NCBI GenBank assembly: GCA_041752455.1
Contig: JBGSWL010000106.1
Span: forward strand, 1 to 46,292
Direction: 5' to 3'
Length of the DNA stretch: 46,292 nucleotides
Source of the DNA: JBGSWL01 sp041752455
GTDB taxonomy: Bacteria; Pseudomonadota; Alphaproteobacteria; Rhizobiales; Rhizobiaceae
Shown here: positions 8,652 through 16,958 of the stretch, piece by piece
How the letters are laid out: each line of letters opens with the position of its first letter
How positions within the stretch are numbered: the stretch's first letter is position 1
Notes under the pieces: generated by a model
What the model was told of the DNA's origin: nothing
Seen by the model: the letters and a program-made list of their open reading frames with translations, nothing else
Databases searched by the model: none
Program-made: the position numbers and the translations under genes

Positions 8652-9466
8652 GCCTTGCGCCTCCTGCCAGACCGGTCGCCACCGAGGCGTTTGCCGACGG
8701 GCAGATGAAGGCGTCGACGCGCATGCTCGCCACCGAAGCGGCCGTGGCGATCAGCTATAACGGAACCGCTCACGCGGTGATGATGGCAACGCCCAAGGAT
8801 CTTGAAGATTTGGCGCGCGGATTTACCCTGAGCGAGGGCATTGCCTTGGTCCGTTCGGAGATCGAGGCGATCGACGTGGTCGTGGGCGACGTCGGCATCG
8901 ACGTGCAGGTGCGGCTTGCGACCGAGGCCGAGGCGCGGCTCTCGGCGCGACGCCGCGCGATGGCCGGTCCTGTCGGCTGCGGCCTTTGCGGCCTTGAGAG
9001 CATCGAAGCGGCCATGCGCAAGGTTCCTGTCGTATCCGGCACGCTCCGGCTCAAGCCTTCGCAGATTGCCGACGCGGTCGCCGCAATGGGGGCAGCCCAG
9101 ACGCTCAATCAGGCGACGCGGTCGGTTCACGCGGCTGGGCTGCATGTTGGTGGCCAGGGCCTCGTTGCCATCCGCGAGGATGTCGGACGCCACAACGGCC
9201 TCGACAAGCTGATCGGCGCGAGCGACCCCGGTGACCTGCAAGCCGGCGTGATCGTCATGACTTCGCGGCTTTCGGTCGAACTGGTGCAGAAATGCGCGGT
9301 GGCCGGTTGTTCGGTGCTGATCGGTGTCTCGGCACCGACGACGCTTGCCGTCGATGTGGCAACGCAGGCTGGTATCACTTTGGTCGGCATCGCCCGCGGC
9401 GCGGATTTCGAGATTTTCAGCCACGGGTACCGGATCGACGGGGAGGGGGCTGGACATGGCACCTGA
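8648..9466 (+). CDS. fdhD: Formate dehydrogenase sulfurtransferase FdhD (FdsC)
   Basis: Maturation factor (272 aa) of the FdhD/FdsC family. It binds bis-MGD and passes sulfur, received from a cysteine desulfurase, to the molybdenum cofactor before insertion into FdsA. The paired cysteines are in GPVGCGLCGLES (C111 and C114). The C-terminal segment MTSRLSVELVQKCAVAGCSV is also conserved in the family. The GTG start at 8648 overlaps the fdsA stop by 4 bases, so translation is coupled. An internal ATG at 8705 is the alternative. The gene ends 11 bases inside fdsD. Confidence 0.94.
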   Translation: MSLAPPARPVATEAFADGQMKASTRMLATEAAVAISYNGTAHAVMMATPKDLEDLARGFTLSEGIALVRSEIEAIDVVVGDVGIDVQVRLATEAEARLSARRRAMAGPVGCGLCGLESIEAAMRKVPVVSGTLRLKPSQIADAVAAMGAAQTLNQATRSVHAAGLHVGGQGLVAIREDVGRHNGLDKLIGASDPGDLQAGVIVMTSRLSVELVQKCAVAGCSVLIGVSAPTTLAVDVATQAGITLVGIARGADFEIFSHGYRIDGEGAGHGT

Positions 9467-9680
9467 AAAACTGGCCCGCATGGCCAACCAGATCGCGATC
9501 TTCTTTCGCACACGAACAAAGGACGAAGCGATCGAGGGCATCGCCAACCACTTGTCCGACTTCTGGGAGCCGCGCATGCGGGCCCAGTTCTTTGAGCTTG
9601 TCGCCTCCCAGCCAGCTTTGTTTGATCCGCTGGTGCGCGAAGCAGCACCAAAGGTCCGCCCGGTCGCGACGCGTCAATAG
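9456..9680 (+). CDS. fdsD: Formate dehydrogenase delta subunit
   Basis: Small protein (74 aa) of the FdsD family, always last in fds operons and needed for an active or stable enzyme. It opens MAPEKLARMANQIAIFFR and contains the conserved IANHLSDFWEPRMR stretch. ATG 9456 follows the purine-rich GGGGAGGGGG at 9440-9449. It overlaps fdhD by 11 bases. Its last 7 bases overlap the 3' end of the convergent glycosyltransferase gene, so there is no room for a separate terminator. Confidence 0.92.
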   Translation: MAPEKLARMANQIAIFFRTRTKDEAIEGIANHLSDFWEPRMRAQFFELVASQPALFDPLVREAAPKVRPVATRQ

Positions 9681-10660
9681 CCGGTGGTGCGCTCGTAAAG
9701 CGTTGACCTTCGACCGGTAAGGCCGGTCACCAGTCCGACGATCCAACCGGCACTGCGCACCATCGGAAGGGCAGCGCGCCCGCCAAGAAGGGGTAGTGCC
9801 AGCGCAGCCGCGGCCGCATGCAGCGACCGGAAAATCGCGATGGGTGCCATGGCAACCAGCGAGCGGATCATGCCGATCCGGTTCACACGCTCACGGATCG
9901 AGGTGCGGGATTGCTCGATGGCGCGGCGATACTGATAGCGAACGCTGATCCGGTCCGCAGGAACGGTCTCGATGACAATCGCATCGACGCACCAGCCAGT
10001 CTTCAGGCCCTTGCCGCGCACGTCGCGAAACAGGCGCGTGTCACTGCCGCCGGACATCCTCAACTCCGGGTCGAAGCGGAGGCCGTGTTCAGTGAAAAGA
10101 CGTATATCGGCCAGCCAGTTGTTGGTCAGGACCGTGATCTTGTGCTCGCGTCCGTTTCGTGCGGCATGCTCGGCGACCCGCTGCTTGCGGAGATATCGCG
10201 CGGCAATCGCGGCTTGCATGTCCCGTTCCCACGCGGTTGTCGGGCGCGCCTCGAACCGCGAAACCACAGGGCCGCCAATCATCATGAGGTCGCTTTCACG
10301 GTATCGGCCGACGATGCGCTCGAGCCAATCCGGCGCAACGACCTCGTCGTCATCGACGAACAGGACGAGGTTGACGCCGACAGCGATGGCCTCATCGATG
10401 GCCCGGTTGCGCGCGACCGGAATGCCGAGTGCGGGTTCTGCCACATGGACCACGTCGAAAAAGCGACCTGATGAACGGAGGCGTTCGACGGTTTCCGTGT
10501 AGTGGCGTTCGCTGTCGTTTTCCACAACCACGATCATGCAGGCAAAGTCTGACGGGAGACGCATCGCGCACAATGAGCCGACAAGATCGGCGAGCATGCG
10601 TGGCCGGTCGCGTGTTGCCACACAGAGCGCGCCGCGCAAGGGACCCGAACGCTGCGTCAT
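9674..10660 (-). CDS. Glycosyltransferase family 2
   Basis: Inverting GT-A glycosyltransferase (328 aa from ATG 10660). The N-terminal nucleotide-binding region reads LCVATRDRPRMLADLVGSL, and the metal-binding acidic motif is LVLFVDDDEVVAPDWLE. Near the C-terminus two hydrophobic stretches (about residues 255-310) suggest membrane association. A TTG at 10690 would add ten residues. Donor and acceptor are unknown; surface polysaccharide is the usual role. It is divergent from the second TTT cluster and convergent with fdsD, so it appears to be a single-gene unit. Confidence 0.85.
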   Translation of the reverse strand: MTQRSGPLRGALCVATRDRPRMLADLVGSLCAMRLPSDFACMIVVVENDSERHYTETVERLRSSGRFFDVVHVAEPALGIPVARNRAIDEAIAVGVNLVLFVDDDEVVAPDWLERIVGRYRESDLMMIGGPVVSRFEARPTTAWERDMQAAIAARYLRKQRVAEHAARNGREHKITVLTNNWLADIRLFTEHGLRFDPELRMSGGSDTRLFRDVRGKGLKTGWCVDAIVIETVPADRISVRYQYRRAIEQSRTSIRERVNRIGMIRSLVAMAPIAIFRSLHAAAAALALPLLGGRAALPMVRSAGWIVGLVTGLTGRRSTLYERTTGY

Positions 10661-10815
10661 GGAGCCGGTTGTCACGCTTGTGGTCTGCAAGGCGCACCCG
10701 TTTCCCTGTTAACGTCTCCGCATTTTACCTATTACCTTCACCTCGGGTAACGGCAATCCCCTTTCGCTTTTGCCAAAACTGCTCTAGTCGAAAGCGGGGC
10801 TGTGGAGAGTTTGAA

Positions 10816-11820
10816 ATGACGCAACTCGTGAAAGTGGCAGGCGCTGCTGTTGTTCTATGTCTGTCAGCTGCGACAGCCCAAGCCGCCGCATGCGGTCCCT
10901 ATTTCGAGAACCAACGATATACGATCGTCGTGCCCTACGGGGCGGGGGGTGGCTATGACAGCTATGCGCGTGCGTTTGCGCCTGTCTTCACAAAACTGAC
11001 CGGAGCCAATGCGGTGGTCAGCAATGTGACCGCAGGCGGCGGCAAGGCAGGCGTGGATGCAGTTGCCGATGCCGCACCCGAAGACAACGTCATCGGAATC
11101 CTTGGAACCATTCGGTTGTTTGAGGCGGACGAGTCACAGTCGCGGCTCGACGAAATCGTGACGCTGGCGGGTTTTGCGATCGACATCTGGAGTTGGTACG
11201 GACGCGCCGGAGATTCCCTCGAGAACTACAAGGATCGGAAAATTGTCAGCGCAGGCAGTTCTGATGACAATAGCCTTCTGCGGTTCATTCTCGCCGGCAA
11301 GGTCTTGGGCCTGGATGTGGTGAGTGTCAGTGGCTATGACGGCTCGGTCGAAAGCGACGCGGCGGTGCTGCGCGGTGAAGCCGACATTGCCGGGCGCAGT
11401 TTGGCAGCCGGAGAAGCCGCTGCCAAAAGCGGTGATCATGCATTCCTGTTGTTGCTGAGCGACAAGCCGATACCCGGATACGAGGATGTTCCTTACCTTG
11501 CGGGCGATGGCAGCGCAGTCGATCGCCTGACAGCCGACATGAACCCGGAAGAGCGGGCGGAGCAGATGCGTATCGCCCAGCTCATAGTGGATGCAGAAAC
11601 CCACGCCAGAGTCGTGATCGTCGGCAGCAAGACCGAGGGCGAAAGGCGCCAATGCCTGACAGAAGCGGTGGAAGCTGTGACGTTCGATCCGGAATTTGCG
11701 AGCGCCATTGCAGTTCTGAAGCGTCCGCTGACACCCTTGCGCGCCGAAGAGGCAGCGAACCACATTGCCCGGCTTTCTTTGGCATTCGACCAGGCCAAGG
11801 TCCTGCTCACTGACAACTGA
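10816..11820 (+). CDS. TctC-like solute-binding protein, second TTT system
   Basis: Periplasmic binding protein (334 aa) with a signal peptide over about residues 1-22 (VVLCLSAATAQAA). The start of the mature domain, YTIVVPYGAGGGYDSYARAF, is recognisably TctC-like, but the protein is divergent from the copy at 578-1555. ATG 10816 follows GGAGAG at 10804-10809. It lies 217 bases before a fused TctAB gene and presumably feeds it. The upstream 155 bases are shared with the divergent glycosyltransferase gene and must contain promoters for both. The ligand is unknown. Confidence 0.85.
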   Translation: MTQLVKVAGAAVVLCLSAATAQAAACGPYFENQRYTIVVPYGAGGGYDSYARAFAPVFTKLTGANAVVSNVTAGGGKAGVDAVADAAPEDNVIGILGTIRLFEADESQSRLDEIVTLAGFAIDIWSWYGRAGDSLENYKDRKIVSAGSSDDNSLLRFILAGKVLGLDVVSVSGYDGSVESDAAVLRGEADIAGRSLAAGEAAAKSGDHAFLLLLSDKPIPGYEDVPYLAGDGSAVDRLTADMNPEERAEQMRIAQLIVDAETHARVVIVGSKTEGERRQCLTEAVEAVTFDPEFASAIAVLKRPLTPLRAEEAANHIARLSLAFDQAKVLLTDN

Positions 11821-11926
11821 ATCAGCCGCATGGCTCGACCTCGCCGCGCGGAACACAAATCTGCGCGGTGACGGGTCGTCACTTCACCGTGACGAGGATG
11901 ACGGAAGCCGGAAGGGAAATGGCGAC

Positions 11927-12031
11927 ATGAAAACCAGCAACTCGACGGACATTGCGGGGTCGTTTGTCTTGCCGGCGGCGGTCGAAACCGTTCTGTTCAG
12001 CCGGCATTTTTGTGAAGCCACGGGGAACTGA
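11927..12031 (+). CDS. Possible 34-aa peptide in the usual TctB position
   Basis: A short frame with a plausible ribosome-binding site (GGAAGGGAAA at 11910-11919) encodes MKTSNSTDIAGSFVLPAAVE and 14 more residues. It ends 6 bases before the fused tctA start. It has no clear TctB motif and no convincing membrane segment. It could be a leader peptide that couples translation, a remnant of a tctB gene, or chance. Confidence 0.3.
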   Translation: MKTSNSTDIAGSFVLPAAVETVLFSRHFCEATGN

Positions 12032-12037
12032 CCACTC

Positions 12038-13969
12038 ATGGAACAATTCGGCGGCGCGGCGGCCGAAGCGCTATCCATCCTGTTTTCGTGGCGCGGCCTT
12101 CTGATAACCTTTGCAGGCACGCTGCTTGCAATGACGACTTCGTTCCTGCCGGGTATCGGTTCGTCTGGTGTGACGGCCTTCATCATCGTGCTGACGATCG
12201 GCTGGGACCCCACCAGTGTCATGCTTTTGTTCGGCGCGCTGACCGGCGGCGCGACCTTCATGGGCTCTGTCACCGCAATCCTCTTCAACGTTCCGGGCTC
12301 GGCCTCGAGTGCAGCGGCGTTGCTGGACGGATATCCGCTGGCGCGCAGCGGTTATCCACGACGTGCCATTGCCTGCGCGGCGACAGCCTCTGCAGTCGGC
12401 TCTGTCATCGGGGTCTTTGTCTTGCTTTCGATCCTGCCGTTCATTCGGCCTTTTCTTCTGGCCTTCGGGCCATTCGAGATGGTTTTGCTCGGAATCTGGG
12501 GTCTGGCGACACTCGTCGCGATCCCCAATGTCTCGCCTTTGAAGGCAGCGGTCATGGCGTGTCTTGGTTTTCTTGTCGCGATGATCGGGAGCAGTCCGAC
12601 ATCCAGTGATCCGCGCTGGACCTTCGGCAACAGCGAATTGCTGGGCGGTGTGCCGCTGATTCCGGTGCTGCTCGGTCTGTTCACCTTTGCCGAAATCGTC
12701 GGCTGGGTACGCCGCTACACCCTGGAGAAGGCGTCGCTGTTCGCGCATTTGCCCGATGACAGCATCCGCTCCGGCGTGACGTCGGTGTTTCGCAATTTCG
12801 GACTGACGTTTCGTTCCGCCATCATCGGAACCGGCGTGGGGATCGTTCCCGGCGTCGGCGGCACGGTTGCAAGTTTTGTGGCCTACGGCCAAGCGGCACA
12901 GGCCCATCGCAGCGACGGCAACTTTGGCAAAGGCGATATCCGCGGGTTGATCGCACCGGAATCGGCTGTTGATTCCAAGGATGGTGGTTCTCTGCTTCCC
13001 GTGGTGGCGTTCGGCCTTCCCGGCAGCGAGGGCGGCGTCATTCTTCTCGCCGTGCTCGCGCTGCACGGGATCGTACCGGGCGTTCCGATGCTGACGGATC
13101 AGTTGCCGCTGACCTATCTACTGATCTTTGCGCTGCTGTTCTCGAACATCCTGACCTCGTTGGTCGGCGTGGCGCTGACTCCGGCGCTGGCGCGCCTGAC
13201 GGAACTTCGGATCGACCGGCTGGTTCTTCCGGCGATCGTTCTCAGTCTGCTTTCGGTGATCCAGCTCAATTCGCAAATCACCGATATCGCGTTGGTGATC
13301 GCCTTCGGACTGGGCGGTTATTTCCTGAAGATGGCCGACTGGCCGCGCGTTCCGTTCGTGATTGCTTTCATCCTTGGCGAGTTTCTCGAGACGAACATTG
13401 CCCTGTCCGCGCAATTGATCCCGCTTGGTCGCATCGTCCCCTGGGAGAGGCCTGCATCGCTTGCCATTTTCGTCATGCTGGCGGTGACGTTCTGGTGGTT
13501 GCTTCGCAAGCCTGCGGAAAAGCGCAAGCCGGAAGCGGCGGGCGGCGATGCGTGGATCGCGCTGGCCGTGGTCGTATTGGCGGCGATTTTCCTGATATCA
13601 GCGGCTGCCGCGAGCGCCTCGCCGTCGGCGCTCACCATGATCATGCCTTCCGCGACGCTCGCCTTTGCCGCGGCAGCATTCGTCGCGGCATACAGAAAGG
13701 CCGGCTTCACCGGATTTGCGATCCCGCAGCACCACCGAAGACCATTGTGGATCCTTGCCTTGGCGCCGGTCTTCACCTTCCTGCTCGGCTTTTCCCCCGC
13801 CATGGGGGCCACGGTTTTCCTTTGGGTTGCCTCTTCAAGTGAAGCGCTGAAGCATCGCTGGCCTATTGCTGTTGCTGCCGGATCGGCGACGGCGGCAGCC
13901 TGCTGGTACTTCGTCCACGAGATCGCCTACATGCTGCTGCCTGAAGGACTGTTGTGGCGCCTCTTCTGA
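12038..13969 (+). CDS. Fused TctA-TctB permease of a tripartite tricarboxylate transporter
   Basis: Long permease (643 aa against about 500 for TctA). Residues 1-490 are TctA: SFLPGIGSSGVTAFI near 38, GIVPGVGGTVASFVAYG near 268, and GDIRGLIAPESAVDSKDGGS near 304, all typical of the family although the second asparagine-rich motif is altered. A charged linker (RKPAEKRKPEAAGG, about 490-503) leads to a further 140 residues with about four hydrophobic segments, the size and topology of TctB. No separate tctB lies nearby. I infer a natural TctA-TctB fusion. ATG 12038 has a weak site upstream (CGGGGAAC). The gene converges with a methyltransferase gene 13 bases downstream. Confidence 0.85.
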   Translation: MEQFGGAAAEALSILFSWRGLLITFAGTLLAMTTSFLPGIGSSGVTAFIIVLTIGWDPTSVMLLFGALTGGATFMGSVTAILFNVPGSASSAAALLDGYPLARSGYPRRAIACAATASAVGSVIGVFVLLSILPFIRPFLLAFGPFEMVLLGIWGLATLVAIPNVSPLKAAVMACLGFLVAMIGSSPTSSDPRWTFGNSELLGGVPLIPVLLGLFTFAEIVGWVRRYTLEKASLFAHLPDDSIRSGVTSVFRNFGLTFRSAIIGTGVGIVPGVGGTVASFVAYGQAAQAHRSDGNFGKGDIRGLIAPESAVDSKDGGSLLPVVAFGLPGSEGGVILLAVLALHGIVPGVPMLTDQLPLTYLLIFALLFSNILTSLVGVALTPALARLTELRIDRLVLPAIVLSLLSVIQLNSQITDIALVIAFGLGGYFLKMADWPRVPFVIAFILGEFLETNIALSAQLIPLGRIVPWERPASLAIFVMLAVTFWWLLRKPAEKRKPEAAGGDAWIALAVVVLAAIFLISAAAASASPSALTMIMPSATLAFAAAAFVAAYRKAGFTGFAIPQHHRRPLWILALAPVFTFLLGFSPAMGATVFLWVASSSEALKHRWPIAVAAGSATAAACWYFVHEIAYMLLPEGLLWRLF

Positions 13970-13982
13970 ACCGCAAGGCCGC

Positions 13983-14849
13983 TTAGGGTTTGCGCGCCAT
14001 GAACGCGGTGCGCAGATAACGGTCCGACAGCTTTCCGCGCGTTGCGGGACCGCGGGTCTTTTTGGTTGCATCGAACGCCACAAGCTCGAGGACGAGCCCT
14101 GCCTCAACGATTGCGGTCCGCAGCATGGCTTCGGTTGGCGCGACATGGCGCTCCCGTTTGAACAGGAAGCCAGATATCTCGCGTTCGAGATCATCAAGTT
14201 CGGCCGGGGGAAAGCCGCCGGCGGCTGCCAACGGTCGGATCCTGACGGCCCTTGCCGCAAGTTCGTCTTGATGATCCGGACGCTTCTCGATCATCGTCTC
14301 GGGTGCGGTGTTGTTGGTGAAGAGCAGAACACCGTCCGGCACCAACAGGCTCGCCCATTTTGCAATCAGCGGTGCGCGCAGATGCGGAGGAAAAAAGCCG
14401 ATGAAGGAGTGCGCGACGACAGCGTCCACCGGTGCGATGTCCAGCGACAGGATGTCGGCGCGCAGGCACTCCACTGCGATGCCGAGGTGTTCGGCCATGC
14501 GCCGGTTCTGCGCCACCGGCGTCTCGCAGATGTCGGCGAAGATGATCGTTCCGGTGATTTCGAGTTCGTGCATGATGTCGATGACCAAGGCCAGCACGCC
14601 GGTATCGGCACCGCCTGAAATGAGAATGCGCGGCGCAGTCTTGCCCTGGAGCGACGTCAGGCCGTGGCGGTAGAAGTCGCGCCCGGCCGGCGCGGCGCCG
14701 TCGATCTCGTAGAGCCGTATCGAACTCCAGACGCGGTGGTAGCTGCAGCACCCCATTGCCGGATCGCATAGCGTCGGCGCATTGCGCCATGAAAATGCGG
14801 CAAGATCATCGAGGGGTTCGAGCGCGAGACGTTGCGGTTTGTCAAACAT
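13983..14849 (-). CDS. Class I SAM-dependent methyltransferase-like protein
   Basis: A 288-aa protein with a Rossmann methyltransferase core: motif I as ILISGGADTG at 75-84, an acidic residue after strand 2 (IIFADICETP, about 102-111), ADILSLDIAPVDAVV at 131-145, and PDGVLLFTNN at 171-180. A cysteine pair and aromatic segment precede the core (GCCSYHRVWSS, 33-43). The substrate is unknown. ATG 14849 is chosen because it lies 14 bases after the ATP-grasp gene and opens a conserved-looking domain; a longer frame would overlap that gene. The two genes form a tandem pair on the minus strand. Confidence 0.7.
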   Translation of the reverse strand: MFDKPQRLALEPLDDLAAFSWRNAPTLCDPAMGCCSYHRVWSSIRLYEIDGAAPAGRDFYRHGLTSLQGKTAPRILISGGADTGVLALVIDIMHELEITGTIIFADICETPVAQNRRMAEHLGIAVECLRADILSLDIAPVDAVVAHSFIGFFPPHLRAPLIAKWASLLVPDGVLLFTNNTAPETMIEKRPDHQDELAARAVRIRPLAAAGGFPPAELDDLEREISGFLFKRERHVAPTEAMLRTAIVEAGLVLELVAFDATKKTRGPATRGKLSDRYLRTAFMARKP

Positions 14850-14863
14850 GGCCAAGGGGACTT

Positions 14864-16012
14864 TCAGCTTTCCGATCCGGGTTTCAGTCGTGCTGCACGC
14901 TTGCGTAGCACAAGGCGCATACGCCAGGCGCTGCGCGACAGCACACTCCAATTGTGGGTGTCGACATAGTCTCGATAGGGCGATAGCGGCATGAAAGGCA
15001 CTGACCGACGGCTGGACTTGCCATCATCAATCCGCTGCAACGCTTCGACCACCGCATTGCGGATGATCAGACGCCGTGCGTTGCGCTTCTGGTCGCCGCC
15101 GGCAAATCTCGGGAATGTCGGGTTGGTGTTGATTTCGTAGAGGCAGAACTGCCCGTCGACGAACCCGTAGTCGATACGCCCGAACTCAATGTGCCCCGCT
15201 TCGAAGACAGGCATGACCAAGGCTGGATGCGGGTTCAACTCGCAATAGGCTTGCTCTTCGGCGATGTGAGTCTCGGTCCGGTCCGGTGCATTGGCTTTGA
15301 CGACCCAGTCCCTGTTGAACTGGATATGCTGCGGGATGATGCTGTCACCGATGCGGAAGGCGCCAAACTTGCGAAAGTAGCCGTCAGCGCCCGGCTGTGC
15401 ATGGTAGCTGACCGCGATCCGGCCCTTTGCAGGCTTTCCATGACGGCGCAGGTCTTCCACGGCTTGAGTGTAGTCGGCTTCGTTGTGCAGCAGTCCGGTC
15501 TCCGGGCCGTTTGCCCCGCACTCCGACCGGATGAACACAGGATAGCGTTGCGGCATGTCGCCGGATTCAAGCCGCGTTGCCTGCACCGGCGACAGGCCAA
15601 GCCGATGGGTCCGGCTGAGCAGTTCGTAGCGTTCGCAAGCAATGGCCGGGTGATTGAGGATCGGTGCGCCGGGGGACGCCGCCCGGATTGCGCCTGCCAT
15701 GCTGGCAGCAACTTCGCGCTGGCGGGCATCGAGCAGGTCCATATCCATGAAAATCGCCGGGCCGACGGGAACGGTCAGGGTCCTGAACGCGTCCTGATAT
15801 AGGACGGGCCGAAGAATTTTGCGGAGCGGTGCGACTGAAAACAGGTTTCCGAGCGTATGCGTATTGTTGGCATGCGCAAAGACACTGATCATCTGGTCCA
15901 AGTCCCATCGCCCCGGCATTTTTTCGCATGGGTTGAGGTCAATAGGAAGAGGTCCGGCAGTTTTCACAACTCTTGTTTGCTGCTTCTTAGGTCTATCATG
16001 CACATAAATCAT
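14864..16012 (-). CDS. ATP-grasp-like ligase of unknown substrate
   Basis: A 382-aa protein with ATP-grasp signatures in its second half: a basic substrate/ATP loop (YPVFIRSECGANG, 158-170) and the metal-binding end RIDYGFVDGQFCLYEINTNP (279-298), where D281, E293 and N295 are the likely magnesium ligands. The first 120 residues form a separate N-terminal domain. ATP-grasp enzymes join a carboxylate to an amine or thiol through an acyl phosphate; the substrates here are not evident. The start at ATG 16012 leaves only 50 bases to divergent galU. It is followed closely by a methyltransferase, which suggests a two-step modification of a small molecule or surface component. Confidence 0.7.
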   Translation of the reverse strand: MIYVHDRPKKQQTRVVKTAGPLPIDLNPCEKMPGRWDLDQMISVFAHANNTHTLGNLFSVAPLRKILRPVLYQDAFRTLTVPVGPAIFMDMDLLDARQREVAASMAGAIRAASPGAPILNHPAIACERYELLSRTHRLGLSPVQATRLESGDMPQRYPVFIRSECGANGPETGLLHNEADYTQAVEDLRRHGKPAKGRIAVSYHAQPGADGYFRKFGAFRIGDSIIPQHIQFNRDWVVKANAPDRTETHIAEEQAYCELNPHPALVMPVFEAGHIEFGRIDYGFVDGQFCLYEINTNPTFPRFAGGDQKRNARRLIIRNAVVEALQRIDDGKSSRRSVPFMPLSPYRDYVDTHNWSVLSRSAWRMRLVLRKRAARLKPGSES

Positions 16013-16062
16013 GGCCTGCCCTGATTCGTGGCAGGAGACATCAACGACACGAGCTGGAGTTC

Positions 16063-16941
16063 ATGATGGTTCGACGCGTACGCAAGGCTGTCATCCCGGT
16101 TGCTGGTCTGGGAACCAGGTTCCTGCCAGCCACCAAGGCTGTTCCCAAGGAGATGCTGACGGTCGTTGACCGTCCGGTGATCCAGTATGCGGTCGAGGAA
16201 GCGCGCGAGGCGGGGATAGAGCACATCGTCTTCGTGACCGGCCGCAACAAGCACGTCATCGAAGATCACTTCGATCATCAGTTCGAGCTGGAAGCGACCC
16301 TTGCCGCGCGCGGAAAGACCGGTCCGCTGGAACTGCTTCGTGCCGAACTGCCGCAGGCCGGACAGGTCAGCTACACCCGCCAGCAACAGCCGCTTGGCCT
16401 TGGCCATGCGATCTGGTGCGCGCGGGAAATGGTGACGCCCGGCGAACCGTTCGCGGTGCTGCTACCCGACATGGTGATGCGCGGCAAACCGGGTTGCCTT
16501 GCCCAGATGGTCGGTGCCTATGAGCGGCTCGGTGGCAATGTCGTCTCGGTGGAGGCCTGCGATCCGGCCGAGGCCCACAAATACGGGATCGTGTCGCGCG
16601 GCGCGGAAAAGGACGGGGCGTTCGAGATCACCGGCATGGTGGAAAAGCCTGCGCCCGGTACCGCGCCCTCCAACTATTTCCTCAACGGTCGCTACATTCT
16701 CGATGCGTCGATCATGGATCTCCTCGGCCGGCACCAGACCGGTGCCGGCGGCGAGATCCAACTGACCGATTCGATGCTCGATCTCCTCAAGGACCAGCCG
16801 TTCCACGGCGTTCCGTTCACCGGGGAAACGTTCGACTGCGGCTCCAAGCTCGGCTTCCTGATGGCCAACATGGCGCTCGGGCTCGCTGATCCGGAACTCG
16901 GTGACGACCTGCGTGCGTTCATCCGGGAACGCGTCAAGTAA
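16063..16941 (+). CDS. galU: UTP-glucose-1-phosphate uridylyltransferase
   Basis: GalU (292 aa), which makes UDP-glucose from UTP and glucose 1-phosphate for polysaccharide and lipid glycosylation. The nucleotide-binding signature is IPVAGLGTRFLPATKAVPKE, close to the N-terminus. QQPLGLGHAIWCAR and the catalytic-region GTAPSNYFLNGRYI segment also match the family. Two adjacent ATGs (16063 and 16066) follow CTGGAG at 16053-16058. It is divergent from the ATP-grasp gene with a very short shared promoter region and converges with ureD 17 bases downstream. Confidence 0.96.
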   Translation: MMVRRVRKAVIPVAGLGTRFLPATKAVPKEMLTVVDRPVIQYAVEEAREAGIEHIVFVTGRNKHVIEDHFDHQFELEATLAARGKTGPLELLRAELPQAGQVSYTRQQQPLGLGHAIWCAREMVTPGEPFAVLLPDMVMRGKPGCLAQMVGAYERLGGNVVSVEACDPAEAHKYGIVSRGAEKDGAFEITGMVEKPAPGTAPSNYFLNGRYILDASIMDLLGRHQTGAGGEIQLTDSMLDLLKDQPFHGVPFTGETFDCGSKLGFLMANMALGLADPELGDDLRAFIRERVK

Positions 16942-16958
16942 GGATTGCTGCAAACGCC

